Below, piece after piece: positions 7,720 through 15,963 of a stretch of DNA of 64,000 nucleotides. A program made the position numbers and the translations under genes. The notes beneath the pieces are model-generated. The model was not told the origin of the DNA and searched no databases. It was given only the letters and a program-made list of their open reading frames with translations. Each line of letters begins with the position of its first letter. Within the stretch, counting starts at the first letter, position 1. The DNA comes from Nonomuraea thailandensis (lineage in GTDB: Bacteria; Actinomycetota; Actinomycetes; Streptosporangiales; Streptosporangiaceae): NCBI RefSeq assembly GCF_024172165.1, contig NZ_JAMZEB010000002.1:2377501-2441500 (forward strand), in the 5' to 3' direction.

Positions 7720-9033
7720 CTACTTGGCCGACTCGGAGGCCTGGCGCACGCTTTCGAGCACCTGCTCGGCCGTCTTCCCGCCGCTGATCAGGGCCTCGCC
7801 GCCGGCCAGCCACGCGTCGGCCACCTCGGGAACGGTGACGGTGTCGAGCCAGATCGCCAGCTTGGGCGCCTTGTTGACGAGCTGCACGCCCTCGTGGACG
7901 GCCTTGCTGGAGGTGTCCTCGGTGACCGCGCCGACGACGGTGCTGGGCTGCCCGTACGGCGGCGCCGACAGCGTCCTGGCGTTCTCCAGGCCGGTGGCGA
8001 ACTTCATGAAGTCCACCGCGAGGGCGACCCTGGGCGACTTGGCGTTGATCAGGTATCCCTCCGGCGAGCCCTCCAGCACCGTGCCGTCGCCGGGCGCGTT
8101 CCGCGGCACCGGGAGCTGGAAGATGCCGAAGTCGTCCGGCTTCACCTTGGCCGACGTCGCGTTGTCGAACTCGAGGATCTCCTGGTAGTACATGGCGGCC
8201 TTGCCGTTGGCGAACGCCTCCTGGGCTGAGCTGTAGAGCACGCCGTTGGTGCCGCCCTTGGTGTCGGTGCACTGGTCGACCAGGGTCTTGAACTGGTTGA
8301 GCGCGGTGACGTAGCCGGGGTCGGCGAGCTTGGCGGTGGCCGGGTCGAAGTCGGCCTGCAGCGTGGCGTCCGGCACGTTGTAGGCGAAGAGCTGCTGCAG
8401 ATAGTGCAGGGCGGGCCAGCCGTCCTTGTTGCCGAAGGCGACGGGCTCGTACCCGGCCTCGCGCAGCGGCCCGCAGGCGGCGATGAGCTCCTCGAACGTC
8501 CTGGGCACCGCGATGCCCGCCTTGCCGAAGGCGCTCTTGCTGTAGCCCATGAACTTGCCGTTGCCGTACAGCGGGATCCCGTAGTTCCTGCCGTCGCGGG
8601 CGAAGGCGGCCAGCGAGCCGGGGCTGAAGGTCCTGCCCCAGGGGGTGTCCGGGCCGATCACCGCGGTCAGGTCGGCGGCCCGGCCGCCGCGGATGTAGTT
8701 GTCGGCCCAGTTCCCGGTCCAGGTGAAGTAGATGTCGGGCAGCGCGTCGGAGGCGGTGAGCGTCTTGAGCTTGTCCTTGACGCTCTGGTCGGTCTCCTGG
8801 ATCAGCTCGAACTTCACCTGCGGGTGCTGCTTGGTGTACGCGGCGGCGAGGTTCTCGAAGTAGGGGCCCGTGGGGTCGCCGGCGAACTTGGTGAGAATGC
8901 TCAGCGTGCCGGAGAACTCCGGCGTGGCGGCGGCGTCGGCCTTGGGGGCCTGGGTGGTTCCGCCGCCACCGCAGGCGGCCAGCGTGAGTGTCCCGAGGAG
9001 TGCCGCGAACGTCGGCAGGGCGCGAGGGCGCAT
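7720..9033 (-). CDS. Extracellular sugar-binding lipoprotein of the ABC importer
   Basis: A 437-residue family-1 solute-binding protein. The N-terminus is a lipoprotein signal (LGTLTLAACGG, lipid-carrying Cys near residue 21), so it is tethered outside the membrane. The mature part shows the usual features: LSILTKFAGDPTGPYFENLA, PDIYFTWTGNWADNY, aromatic ligand contacts, and FANGKAAMYY. ATG 9033 has an AAAGGA ribosome site. First gene of the leftward operon SBP-malF-malG-isomerase. A LacI-type palindrome (9085-9098) lies 50 bp upstream, so expression should be relieved by the imported sugar or its phosphate. Confidence 0.92.
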   Translation of the reverse strand: MRPRALPTFAALLGTLTLAACGGGGTTQAPKADAAATPEFSGTLSILTKFAGDPTGPYFENLAAAYTKQHPQVKFELIQETDQSVKDKLKTLTASDALPDIYFTWTGNWADNYIRGGRAADLTAVIGPDTPWGRTFSPGSLAAFARDGRNYGIPLYGNGKFMGYSKSAFGKAGIAVPRTFEELIAACGPLREAGYEPVAFGNKDGWPALHYLQQLFAYNVPDATLQADFDPATAKLADPGYVTALNQFKTLVDQCTDTKGGTNGVLYSSAQEAFANGKAAMYYQEILEFDNATSAKVKPDDFGIFQLPVPRNAPGDGTVLEGSPEGYLINAKSPRVALAVDFMKFATGLENARTLSAPPYGQPSTVVGAVTEDTSSKAVHEGVQLVNKAPKLAIWLDTVTVPEVADAWLAGGEALISGGKTAEQVLESVRQASESAK

Positions 9034-9084
9034 GGGCTTCCTTTCTCCACCGGTGCGTGGTGTTGGCCGACCATACAGCTCACC

Positions 9085-9098
9085 TGATACCGGTACCA
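9085..9098. promoter_or_regulatory. LacI-type operator upstream of the ABC importer
   Basis: TGATACCGGTACCA has the central CG and mirror arms of LacI-family sites and differs in one base from the perfect palindrome at 9234-9247. It lies 52 bp before the binding-protein start. The probable ligand is the LacI at 11188-12276. Confidence 0.7.
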
Positions 9099-9193
9099 GA
9101 CCCGCTCGCCAAGATCTTTCATTCGTTAACCTGGCGTGACCTGGCGGGAGGCAATGTCTTCGCAGCTCAGACTGATGAATCCGGGACCGGCGG

Positions 9194-9223
9194 TTGACGC
9201 CGCCCGGCGGCCTGTGCCAACGT
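9194..9223 (+). promoter_or_regulatory. Candidate promoter of the FrlB-FrlD-LacI operon
   Basis: TTGACG (9194-9199) is followed 18 bp later by CAACGT (9218-9223), a moderate sigma-70-type pair. The LacI-type palindrome at 9234-9247 would then cover the transcription start. Confidence 0.4.
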
Positions 9224-9233
9224 GACCCCCGCG

Positions 9234-9247
9234 TGATACCGGTATCA
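9234..9247. promoter_or_regulatory. LacI-type operator upstream of the FrlB-like gene
   Basis: TGATACCGGTATCA is a perfect 14-bp palindrome centred on CG, 45 bp before the FrlB-like start. With its near-copy at 9085-9098, 149 bp away, it could support looping by the LacI encoded at the end of this operon. Confidence 0.75.
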
Positions 9248-9291
9248 GGTCCCGATCAGGCGGGCGCCGGAGTCTGCGAAAGGATGCGACG

Positions 9292-10293
9292 ATGCTCGGA
9301 TTCGACGAGCCGGAATTTCTCTCCCAGGTGGCGAGCGCGGTGGCCCTGCGCCCTCAGATCGAGGAGCTGGTCGACCGGCTCGTGGACGAGGGGTTCGACA
9401 CCCTGCTCCTGGTCGGGGCCGGCGGCACGTACGCGCAGATGTGGCCGTACGAGCACCTCGCCCGGCGCGCCTCGGCGCTCGACGTTCGCGCCGTGATCGC
9501 CGCCGAGCTGATCGCCTCCGGTGACGCCCGGCTCGGCGAGCGCACGGTGGCGCTGTTCACCTCCGTCTCGGGCACGACCGACGACAGCGTGCGGGCCATC
9601 GAGTACTGCAAGTCCAAGGGCGCGTACACGATCTCCTTCACCGGCCACCCCGACTCGCCCGTGGCCACGAAGGCGGACACCGCGCTGATCTCCCGGCCCA
9701 AGACCTGGCCGTTCGACTTCCAGCTGCTGCTGTTCGTGGGCAGGCTGCTGGAGCGCCGCGGCGAGTTCGACGGCTACGGCCGGCTCGCCGGCGAGCTGGC
9801 CGGGATCCCGGAGATCCTCGTCGAGGTGGCCAGGCAGGCCGAGCCGGTGGCCGCCGCGTTCGCCGACGCCCACAAGGACAGCGACTACTACTTCCTCATC
9901 GGCGGCGGCAACCTCTGGGGCTTCACCTACCTCTACTCGATGTGCATCCTCGAGGAGATGCAGTGGCTGCGCACCACCAGGGTGCACAGCGCCGAGTTCT
10001 TCCACGGCTCGCTGGAGCTGCTGGAGGAGGACACCAGCGTCATCGTCTTCCAGGGTGAGGACGAGACCCGCGCCCTGACCGACCGCGCCGAGACCTTCGC
10101 CAGGCGCGTCTCCAAGGACGTCACGGTCTTCGACACCCGCGACTACCCGCTCACCGGCATCAGCCCCGAGTTCCGCGGCCTGCTCGCGCCGCTCGTGCTC
10201 GACACCGTCATGGGCCGGGTCAGCAAGCACCTGGAGCGGGTCCGCGACCACTCGCTCGACCTGCGCCGCTACTACCGGGTCATGGACTACTGA
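9292..10293 (+). CDS. SIS-domain sugar isomerase/deglycase, FrlB-like
   Basis: A 333-residue protein with two SIS domains (about 25-160 and 190-320). Seen: LLLVGAGGTYAQMWP near residue 40 (phosphosugar loop), SVSGTTDDS near 97 (Ser/Thr-rich phosphate binding), and HSAEFFHGSLELLEEDTSV near 236. The HSAEFFHG segment is typical of FrlB, the fructoselysine-6-phosphate deglycase that splits Amadori compounds into glucose-6-phosphate and an amine. A PfkB kinase follows after 4 bp, as frlD does. A good AAAGGA site precedes ATG 9292. A deglycase of another fructosamine phosphate is the main alternative; GlmS-type synthesis is unlikely because no glutaminase domain is present. Confidence 0.8.
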   Translation: MLGFDEPEFLSQVASAVALRPQIEELVDRLVDEGFDTLLLVGAGGTYAQMWPYEHLARRASALDVRAVIAAELIASGDARLGERTVALFTSVSGTTDDSVRAIEYCKSKGAYTISFTGHPDSPVATKADTALISRPKTWPFDFQLLLFVGRLLERRGEFDGYGRLAGELAGIPEILVEVARQAEPVAAAFADAHKDSDYYFLIGGGNLWGFTYLYSMCILEEMQWLRTTRVHSAEFFHGSLELLEEDTSVIVFQGEDETRALTDRAETFARRVSKDVTVFDTRDYPLTGISPEFRGLLAPLVLDTVMGRVSKHLERVRDHSLDLRRYYRVMDY

Positions 10294-10297
10294 ACCG

Positions 10298-11164
10298 ATG
10301 AGAGTGCTCGGCTTCGGCGACAACATCGTCGACCGGTTCGTCGACCGGGGCATCGACTACCCCGGCGGCAACAGCGTCAACGTCGCCGTCTACGCCCGCA
10401 GGCTCGGCGTCGAGTCGGCCTACCTCGGGGTCTTCGGCGACGACGGGCTCGGCGCGTTCCTGCGCGGCTCCATCGCCGCCCAAGGCGTGGCCGTGGACCG
10501 CTGCGTCGTGCGCCCGGGTGAGAGCGGCGTCTCCCGCCTGCGGGTGGACGACGGCGAGCGCGTCTTCCTCGGCTGGAACGGCGGCGGCGTCACCGTGCGC
10601 GAGCCGCTGGAGCTGGACGCGGACCTGCTCGGCTACCTGGGCGGCTTCGACCTGGTGCACTCCAGCGTCTACTCCCACAGCGAGCCCGAGCTGCCCAAGC
10701 TGGCCGGGCTCGGCCCGCTGGTCAGCTTCGACCTGTCCAGCGAGGAGGAGTACCGCGACCCGGCCTACCTCGACCGGGTCTGCCCGCACGCCGACCTGGT
10801 GCTGCTGTCCTGCTCCCACCTCGACGAGGACGCCACGGCTGACCTGCTCGCCGAGGCCGTGCGCCGGGGAGCCGGGCTCGCGCTCGGCACCCGCGGCGTG
10901 GCCGGCGCCTTCGCCCATGACGGCGACGTCACCGTGTCCGCCCCGGCCTGGCTCGCCGAGGACATCGTGGACACGATGGGCTGCGGCGACGCGTTCCTCG
11001 CCGGGTTCGCCGTCTCGCTGCTGCGCGAGGGCTGGGCCGCCGGCCGCCCGGCGGCCCCGGCCGCGATCGAGCGGGCGCTGCACGGGGGCGCGCAGGCGGC
11101 GCACGCGCAGTGCTTCGTCGAAGGCGCCTTCGGGCACGGCCGTGCCACCGCGTGGCTAGCATGA
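10298..11164 (+). CDS. PfkB-family kinase, FrlD-like (fructosamine 6-kinase)
   Basis: A 288-residue ribokinase-fold kinase. The substrate loop YPGGNSVNVAVYARRLG starts near residue 26 and the ATP/anion-hole motif DTMGCGDAFLAGF is near 227, where the second Asp is the catalytic base. Length and close linkage to the FrlB-like gene match FrlD, which phosphorylates fructoselysine before deglycation. It shares the operon with frlB-like and LacI genes. Sugar specificity is inferred from context. Confidence 0.82.
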   Translation: MRVLGFGDNIVDRFVDRGIDYPGGNSVNVAVYARRLGVESAYLGVFGDDGLGAFLRGSIAAQGVAVDRCVVRPGESGVSRLRVDDGERVFLGWNGGGVTVREPLELDADLLGYLGGFDLVHSSVYSHSEPELPKLAGLGPLVSFDLSSEEEYRDPAYLDRVCPHADLVLLSCSHLDEDATADLLAEAVRRGAGLALGTRGVAGAFAHDGDVTVSAPAWLAEDIVDTMGCGDAFLAGFAVSLLREGWAAGRPAAPAAIERALHGGAQAAHAQCFVEGAFGHGRATAWLA

Positions 11165-11187
11165 TTCAGTGACGAGGGACGGGATCC

Positions 11188-12276
11188 ATGCCGACTGACC
11201 GCGGCCAGGCGGGGCCGACGATCTCCGAGGTGGCGGCGGAGGCCGGCGTGGGCAGGGCCACGGCCGCGCGCACGCTGGGCGGTTACGGATACGTCAGCCC
11301 CGAGCTGCGCGCCCGCGTGCTGGCGGCGGCCGAGAAGCTCGGCTACCGCGCCAACGCGCTCGCGCGCAGCATGTCCACCGGGGTGAGCCACACCCTGGGC
11401 GTCATCGTGGCCGACATCGGCAACCCGTTCTTCGCCGGGCTGCTGCGGGGCGTCTCCGACACCTCGCGGGCGCGCGGGTTCGACGTGATCGTGCTGAGCA
11501 CGTACGAGAACCTCCAGGAGGAGGTGGCGGCGGCCAACGTGCTCATCGACAAGCGCGTCGACGGCGTCATCGTGGCCTCGGCCGCGCTCGGCCGCGACCA
11601 GGTCGCGCACCTCAAGGCCGCCATCGACCGGGGCATCCCGGTCGTGCTCGTCGACCGCGCCGTCTCCGCGCTCGACCTCGACTCCGTCGTCATCGACAAC
11701 CGCGACGCCGCCCGCGAGGCGGTGGAGGTGCTCATCGCCGCCGGGCACCGGCGCATCGGCTTCGTCTGGGGGCCTCCGGTGGACCGGCCGCCGGCCACCA
11801 GGCGCGAGCTGCTGACGGCGGCCTCGCGCAACCTGTGGACCGACGGCGAGCGGCTGCGCGGCTACCTCGACGCCCTCGACGACGCGCACATCCCGTTCGA
11901 CCCGCAGCTCGTGATGGTCGGGCCGAAGACCGAGGAGCGGGTCGTCACCGAGGTCGGCCGCATGCTCGCGCTGCCCGACCGGGTCACCGCCGTGTTCTGC
12001 TCCGAGACCGACGGCATGACCGGCTCGCTGCGCGCGCTGCGCAAGGCCGGGCTGTCGTACCCGGACGACGTGGCGCTGATCGGGTTCGACGACAGCGCGT
12101 GGGCGGCGGTGATGGAGCCGCCGCTCACGATGATCGCGCAGCCGGTGCACGAGCTGGGCGCCAAGGCGGCCCAGGTCCTGCTCGACATCCTCGGCGGGGC
12201 CGAGCCCGCGCGCGAGATGCACACCCTGCGCTCCCGGCTCATCCAGCGCTCCTCGGTCGCGCCGCCGCGCACCTGA
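11188..12276 (+). CDS. LacI-family repressor of the FrlB/FrlD-ABC regulon
   Basis: A 362-residue LacI protein. HTH and hinge occupy residues about 10-65 (ISEVAAEAGVGRATAARTLG, then LGYRANALARSMSTG); the effector domain begins TLGVIVADIGNPFFAGLLRG. The hinge sequence LARSMST resembles RbsR-type members. It is the third gene of the frlB-like operon, 23 bp after the kinase. Its likely targets are the palindromes at 9085-9098 and 9234-9247, giving autoregulation and control of the divergent importer. Effector presumably the imported sugar-amine adduct or its phosphate. Confidence 0.88.
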   Translation: MPTDRGQAGPTISEVAAEAGVGRATAARTLGGYGYVSPELRARVLAAAEKLGYRANALARSMSTGVSHTLGVIVADIGNPFFAGLLRGVSDTSRARGFDVIVLSTYENLQEEVAAANVLIDKRVDGVIVASAALGRDQVAHLKAAIDRGIPVVLVDRAVSALDLDSVVIDNRDAAREAVEVLIAAGHRRIGFVWGPPVDRPPATRRELLTAASRNLWTDGERLRGYLDALDDAHIPFDPQLVMVGPKTEERVVTEVGRMLALPDRVTAVFCSETDGMTGSLRALRKAGLSYPDDVALIGFDDSAWAAVMEPPLTMIAQPVHELGAKAAQVLLDILGGAEPAREMHTLRSRLIQRSSVAPPRT

Positions 12277-12386
12277 CCGCGCGGGCCGCCCACCCGGCCG
12301 CGCACCTGACCGATCCTTTCCGCCACCCCGGCCATAAATCGACCCCTTCGTCCTAATACTAAGAGTGATCGGACGGAGGCGGAGAG

Positions 12387-13100
12387 TTGATCGAGGTGAT
12401 CGGGGCGGGGCTGCCCAGGACGGGCACCCTGTCGCTGAAGGCGGCACTGGAGCGGCTCGGTTTCGGGCGCTGCCACCACATGTTCGAGCTCTTCGACCAC
12501 CCCGAGCTCATCGGCCGCTGGCTGCCGGCCGCGCCGGCCGACCGGGCCGGGTGGGAGCGGGTGCTCGCCGGGTACCGGTCGGCGATCGACTGGCCGGTGA
12601 GCTTCTACTGGCGGGAGCTGGCGGCTGTCTTTCCCGAGGCCAAGGTCGTCCTGACCGTACGCGACCCGGCCCGCTGGTACGCCAGCTTCCGCGCCATGGT
12701 CGGCCGCCGGGCCGCCGCGATCGCCGCCGCCCGTGGCGGGGGCGACGCGTTCGAGGAGGCCTTCGCCCCGCTCCTGCCGCTGCTGCGGCACATCGCCTGC
12801 GCCACCTTCGACGGCGTCCGGCCCGGGCCCGACTGGGTGCCGGACGAGGCGCGGGCGGTCGCGGGGTTCGCCCGGCACGCCGCCGCCGTCCAGGAGGGGC
12901 TGCCCGCCGAGCGGCTGCTGGTCTTCGACGTGTGCCAGGGGTGGGGGCCGCTGTGCGCGTTCCTGGGGGTGAGGCCGCCTCGTGAGCCGTTCCCCAGGCT
13001 GAACGACGGCGACGCCGTCCGCCACAAACTCGACAGCCTGCGGACGGCAGGCCGGACCCGCGCCGGCCGGGACGACGCGGGCTGGACCGATGGCCGGTGA
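12387..13100 (+). CDS. Sulfotransferase-family P-loop protein
   Basis: A 237-residue protein of the Sulfotransfer_4 type. The 5'-phosphosulfate-binding loop is GAGLPRTGTLSLKAALERLG (residues about 6-25) and the 3'-phosphate region is KVVLTVRDPARWYASF near 87-102; a His/aromatic patch follows CHHMFELF. TTG 12387 follows a strong GGAGGCGGAGAG ribosome site; GTG 12396 is an alternative. The stop overlaps the next gene by 11 nt, so it is co-transcribed and coupled with the A-T-TE synthetase, suggesting it modifies that enzyme's product. Members of this family often lack proven sulfonation activity, so the reaction is open. Confidence 0.75.
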   Translation: MIEVIGAGLPRTGTLSLKAALERLGFGRCHHMFELFDHPELIGRWLPAAPADRAGWERVLAGYRSAIDWPVSFYWRELAAVFPEAKVVLTVRDPARWYASFRAMVGRRAAAIAAARGGGDAFEEAFAPLLPLLRHIACATFDGVRPGPDWVPDEARAVAGFARHAAAVQEGLPAERLLVFDVCQGWGPLCAFLGVRPPREPFPRLNDGDAVRHKLDSLRTAGRTRAGRDDAGWTDGR

Positions 13101-15909
13101 CGCGAGCGGCGGCCCGGGGGAGCCGCGGCGGCTCTCGGCCGAGTGCGGCGGCCTGGCCGGGTTGTTGCGGCGCGCGGCCGAGAGCGGGCCGGAGCGAGGG
13201 CTGCGGTACGTGGACGAGGGCGGAGCGGTCACCGCCCAGTCGTACGCCGGCCTGCACGAGCTGGCCTGCCGGATGCTCGCCGGGCTGGACGGGCTGGGGC
13301 TGCGGCCCGGAGCCGAGGTCGTGCTGGTGCTGGAGCGCGCGCCGGACGTGGTGCCCGCCTTCTGGGCCTGCGTGCTCGGCGGGCTGACACCGTGCCCCAT
13401 GGCGCCGCCGCAGGGGGACACCGCGCGGTGGGCGGCGCGGCTGGAGCACGTCGGACGGCTGCTGGGCGACCCGCCGATCGTGACCGCCGGGAACCTCCTG
13501 CCCGCCCTGCCGCCACTGCCCGGCCGCAGGGTGGCCCTGGTCGAGGACCTGCACGGCACGACCTCCGGCCGATCGGGGGCCGCGCGGGAGCCTTCCGGCG
13601 CAGCGCCCGGTGCGGGAGAGGCGCGCGAGCCGGCGCCGGACGGCGTGGCGGTGCTGATGCTGACGTCCGGCTCCTCGGGCGACAGCAAGGCCGTGCCGCT
13701 CACCCACGCCAACCTTCTCGCCTCGCTGGCCGGCAAGGCGGAACGGCTGGCGTGCCACCCCGGCGACGTGATGATGAACTGGATCGCCTTCGACCACATC
13801 GCCGCCATCGAAGGCCACCTGCTGCCCCTGTCGCTGGGCGCGTCCCAGGTCCAGGCCGCGCCGCCGTACGTGCTGGGCGACCCGCTGCGCTTCCTCCACC
13901 TGGCCTCGCAGCACGGCGTCACCCTGACCTTCGCCCCCAACTTCCTCTTCGGCGAGATCAACAAGGCACTGCCGCCGCCCGAGGGCGGCCCGGAGCTCGA
14001 CCTGTCGGCGCTGCGCCACATCCTGTCCGGCGGCGAGGCGGTCGTCTGCGCCACCGCCCGGCGGTTCCTGGAGGCCCTGGCCCCGTACGGGCTGCGGCCC
14101 GGCGCCGTCGTGCCCGCGTTCGGGATGACCGAGACGTGTGCGGGCAGCACCATGAACCTCGCGTTCCCGGAGGCCGACGAGGGAAGGGAGTTCGCCTCGC
14201 TCGGCCCGCCGATCCCCGGCTTCGGCGTCCGGATCACGGACGGGGGCGACGCGCCCCTGCCCGCGGAGGCGGAAGGCGAGCTGCAGGTGAGCGGCCCCAT
14301 GGTCTTCGGCGGCTACGCCGGTGACCCGGAGGCGAGCGCGGCGGCGTTCACGGGCGACGGCTGGTTCCGCACGGGGGACCGCGGCCGCCTGTCCGGCGGA
14401 GGGCTCAGCCTGACCGGCCGCAGCAAGGACAGCATCATCGTCAACGGCGTCAACCACCCCTGCCAGGAGGTGGAGGCGGCCCTCGGCGCGCTGCCGGAGG
14501 TGCGGGACACCTGCGTGGCGGCCTTCCCGGTACGGCGACCCGGCGACGACACCGAGCGGCCGGCCGTCGTCTTCACGCCGAACGTGCCGCTCTCCGACGG
14601 GGAGGGGGTGCGGCGGGCGCTGGTGGCCGTGCGCGACAAGGTCGCGCGGCTGTGGGGCACGCGGCTGGCGGTGATCCTGCCGCTGCCCGCGTCCGAGCTG
14701 CCCAGGACCGCGCTCGGCAAGATCCAGCGGGCGCTGCTGCGCCGCCGGCTGGACGAGGGCGAGTTCGCCGCGCGGCAGCGGTGGGCGGCCGAGCTGACCG
14801 GGCGGCGGCGCGGCGCGCACCTCCCGCCGCGCGACGGCGCCGAACGGGCCGTCGCCCGCGTCTACGCCGACCTGTTCGGGCTGCGGCCGGGCGAGGTCGG
14901 CGCGACCGCGAACTTCCTGGAGCTGGGCGGGACCTCCCTGGACGTGCTGCGGCTCAAGCAGCGCCTGCGCCGCGACTTCCCCGGCCGCGACCTGCCCGCC
15001 ACGGCGATCCTGCGCGCGCCCACCGTCCGGGCGCTGGCCGCGCTCCTGGACGGCGGAACCGGGCGGCACGCCCCCTACGACCCGGTCGTGCCGCTCCAGC
15101 AGAGCGGTGCGGGCACGCCGCTGTTCTGCGTGCACCCCGGCGTGGGGGAGGTGCTCGTCTTCGTCAACCTCGCCGGTTACTTCACCGGCGAGCGCCCGTT
15201 CCACGCCCTGCGGGCGCGCGGCTTCGGCCCGGGGGAGCCGCACTTCGGCAGCTTCGAGGAGATGGTCTCCTGCTACGTGGACGCGATCCGGCTGCGCCAG
15301 CCCGCCGGGCCGTACGCGATCGCGGGCTACTCCTACGGCGGCGCGGTCGCGTTCGAGATCGCCAAGGCCCTGGAGAGGCTGGGGGAGCGGGTCGACTTCG
15401 TCGGCATCTTCAACCTGCCGCCGCACATCCGGCGGCGCATGAACGAGCTCGACTTCACCGAGGGCGCCCTGCACCTGGCGCTCTTCCTCGACCTGCTCGC
15501 GCCGGCCGAGGCCGGCGCGCTGCAACCGGCGCTCCGCGACCTGCCCGCGCAGCGCCAGATCGACCGCATCATGGCCGCGGCCTCAAAGCGCCGGCTGTCC
15601 GAGCTCGACCTCGATCGCGACCAGTTCGCCGCGTGGGTGGACCTGGCCCAGTCCCTGGTACGGGCCGGCCGCTCCTACGAGCCGAGCGGCACCGTCGCCT
15701 CGGTCAGCGTCTTCTACGCCATCCCGCTGCGCGGCACCAAGCAGGACTGGCTCGACAACGACCTGCGCAGATGGGACGACTTCACCCGGGGCGAGAACCG
15801 GTACCTGGAGGTGCCCGGCGAGCACTACACCCTCATGAACGCCCACCACGTGGACGCCTTCCAGCGCGTCCTGCGCGCCGAACTGGACCGCTGCCTGCGC
15901 GATCACTGA
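13090..15909 (+). CDS. A-T-TE tridomain NRPS-like synthetase (aryl-quinone/furanone synthetase type)
   Basis: A 939-residue single-module enzyme without condensation domain. Adenylation domain residues about 20-555: A3 LMLTSGSSGDSKAVPLTHAN, A5 PAFGMTETCAG, A7/A8 TGDRGRLSGGG and GRSKDSIIVNGVN, and the A10 Lys544 (ALGKIQ). Thiolation domain about 580-650 with phosphopantetheine Ser616 (LGGTSLD). Thioesterase about 665-935 with nucleophile Ser748 (GYSYGG) and His912 (GEHYTL). The A4 region reads NWIAFDHIAAI instead of an amino-acid-type motif, and IFNLPPHIR occupies the usual Asp strand. This order and these motifs recall enzymes that activate aryl-pyruvates and dimerise them to quinones or furanones (atromentin synthetase, RalA, EchA). 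Coupled to the upstream sulfotransferase gene. Product not predictable. Confidence 0.85.
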   Translation: MAGDASGGPGEPRRLSAECGGLAGLLRRAAESGPERGLRYVDEGGAVTAQSYAGLHELACRMLAGLDGLGLRPGAEVVLVLERAPDVVPAFWACVLGGLTPCPMAPPQGDTARWAARLEHVGRLLGDPPIVTAGNLLPALPPLPGRRVALVEDLHGTTSGRSGAAREPSGAAPGAGEAREPAPDGVAVLMLTSGSSGDSKAVPLTHANLLASLAGKAERLACHPGDVMMNWIAFDHIAAIEGHLLPLSLGASQVQAAPPYVLGDPLRFLHLASQHGVTLTFAPNFLFGEINKALPPPEGGPELDLSALRHILSGGEAVVCATARRFLEALAPYGLRPGAVVPAFGMTETCAGSTMNLAFPEADEGREFASLGPPIPGFGVRITDGGDAPLPAEAEGELQVSGPMVFGGYAGDPEASAAAFTGDGWFRTGDRGRLSGGGLSLTGRSKDSIIVNGVNHPCQEVEAALGALPEVRDTCVAAFPVRRPGDDTERPAVVFTPNVPLSDGEGVRRALVAVRDKVARLWGTRLAVILPLPASELPRTALGKIQRALLRRRLDEGEFAARQRWAAELTGRRRGAHLPPRDGAERAVARVYADLFGLRPGEVGATANFLELGGTSLDVLRLKQRLRRDFPGRDLPATAILRAPTVRALAALLDGGTGRHAPYDPVVPLQQSGAGTPLFCVHPGVGEVLVFVNLAGYFTGERPFHALRARGFGPGEPHFGSFEEMVSCYVDAIRLRQPAGPYAIAGYSYGGAVAFEIAKALERLGERVDFVGIFNLPPHIRRRMNELDFTEGALHLALFLDLLAPAEAGALQPALRDLPAQRQIDRIMAAASKRRLSELDLDRDQFAAWVDLAQSLVRAGRSYEPSGTVASVSVFYAIPLRGTKQDWLDNDLRRWDDFTRGENRYLEVPGEHYTLMNAHHVDAFQRVLRAELDRCLRDH

Positions 15910-15963
15910 CCTTCGGCGGCCTCCTGTGGCGGCCTTCTGCGGCGGGCCTCCTGCGGCGGCGGG

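Noticed and set aside
12508..15525. 1005-codon open frame opposite the A-T-TE gene
   Set aside because: Low-complexity Arg/Gln/Gly-rich translation with no motif; antisense shadow of the synthetase and its neighbour.
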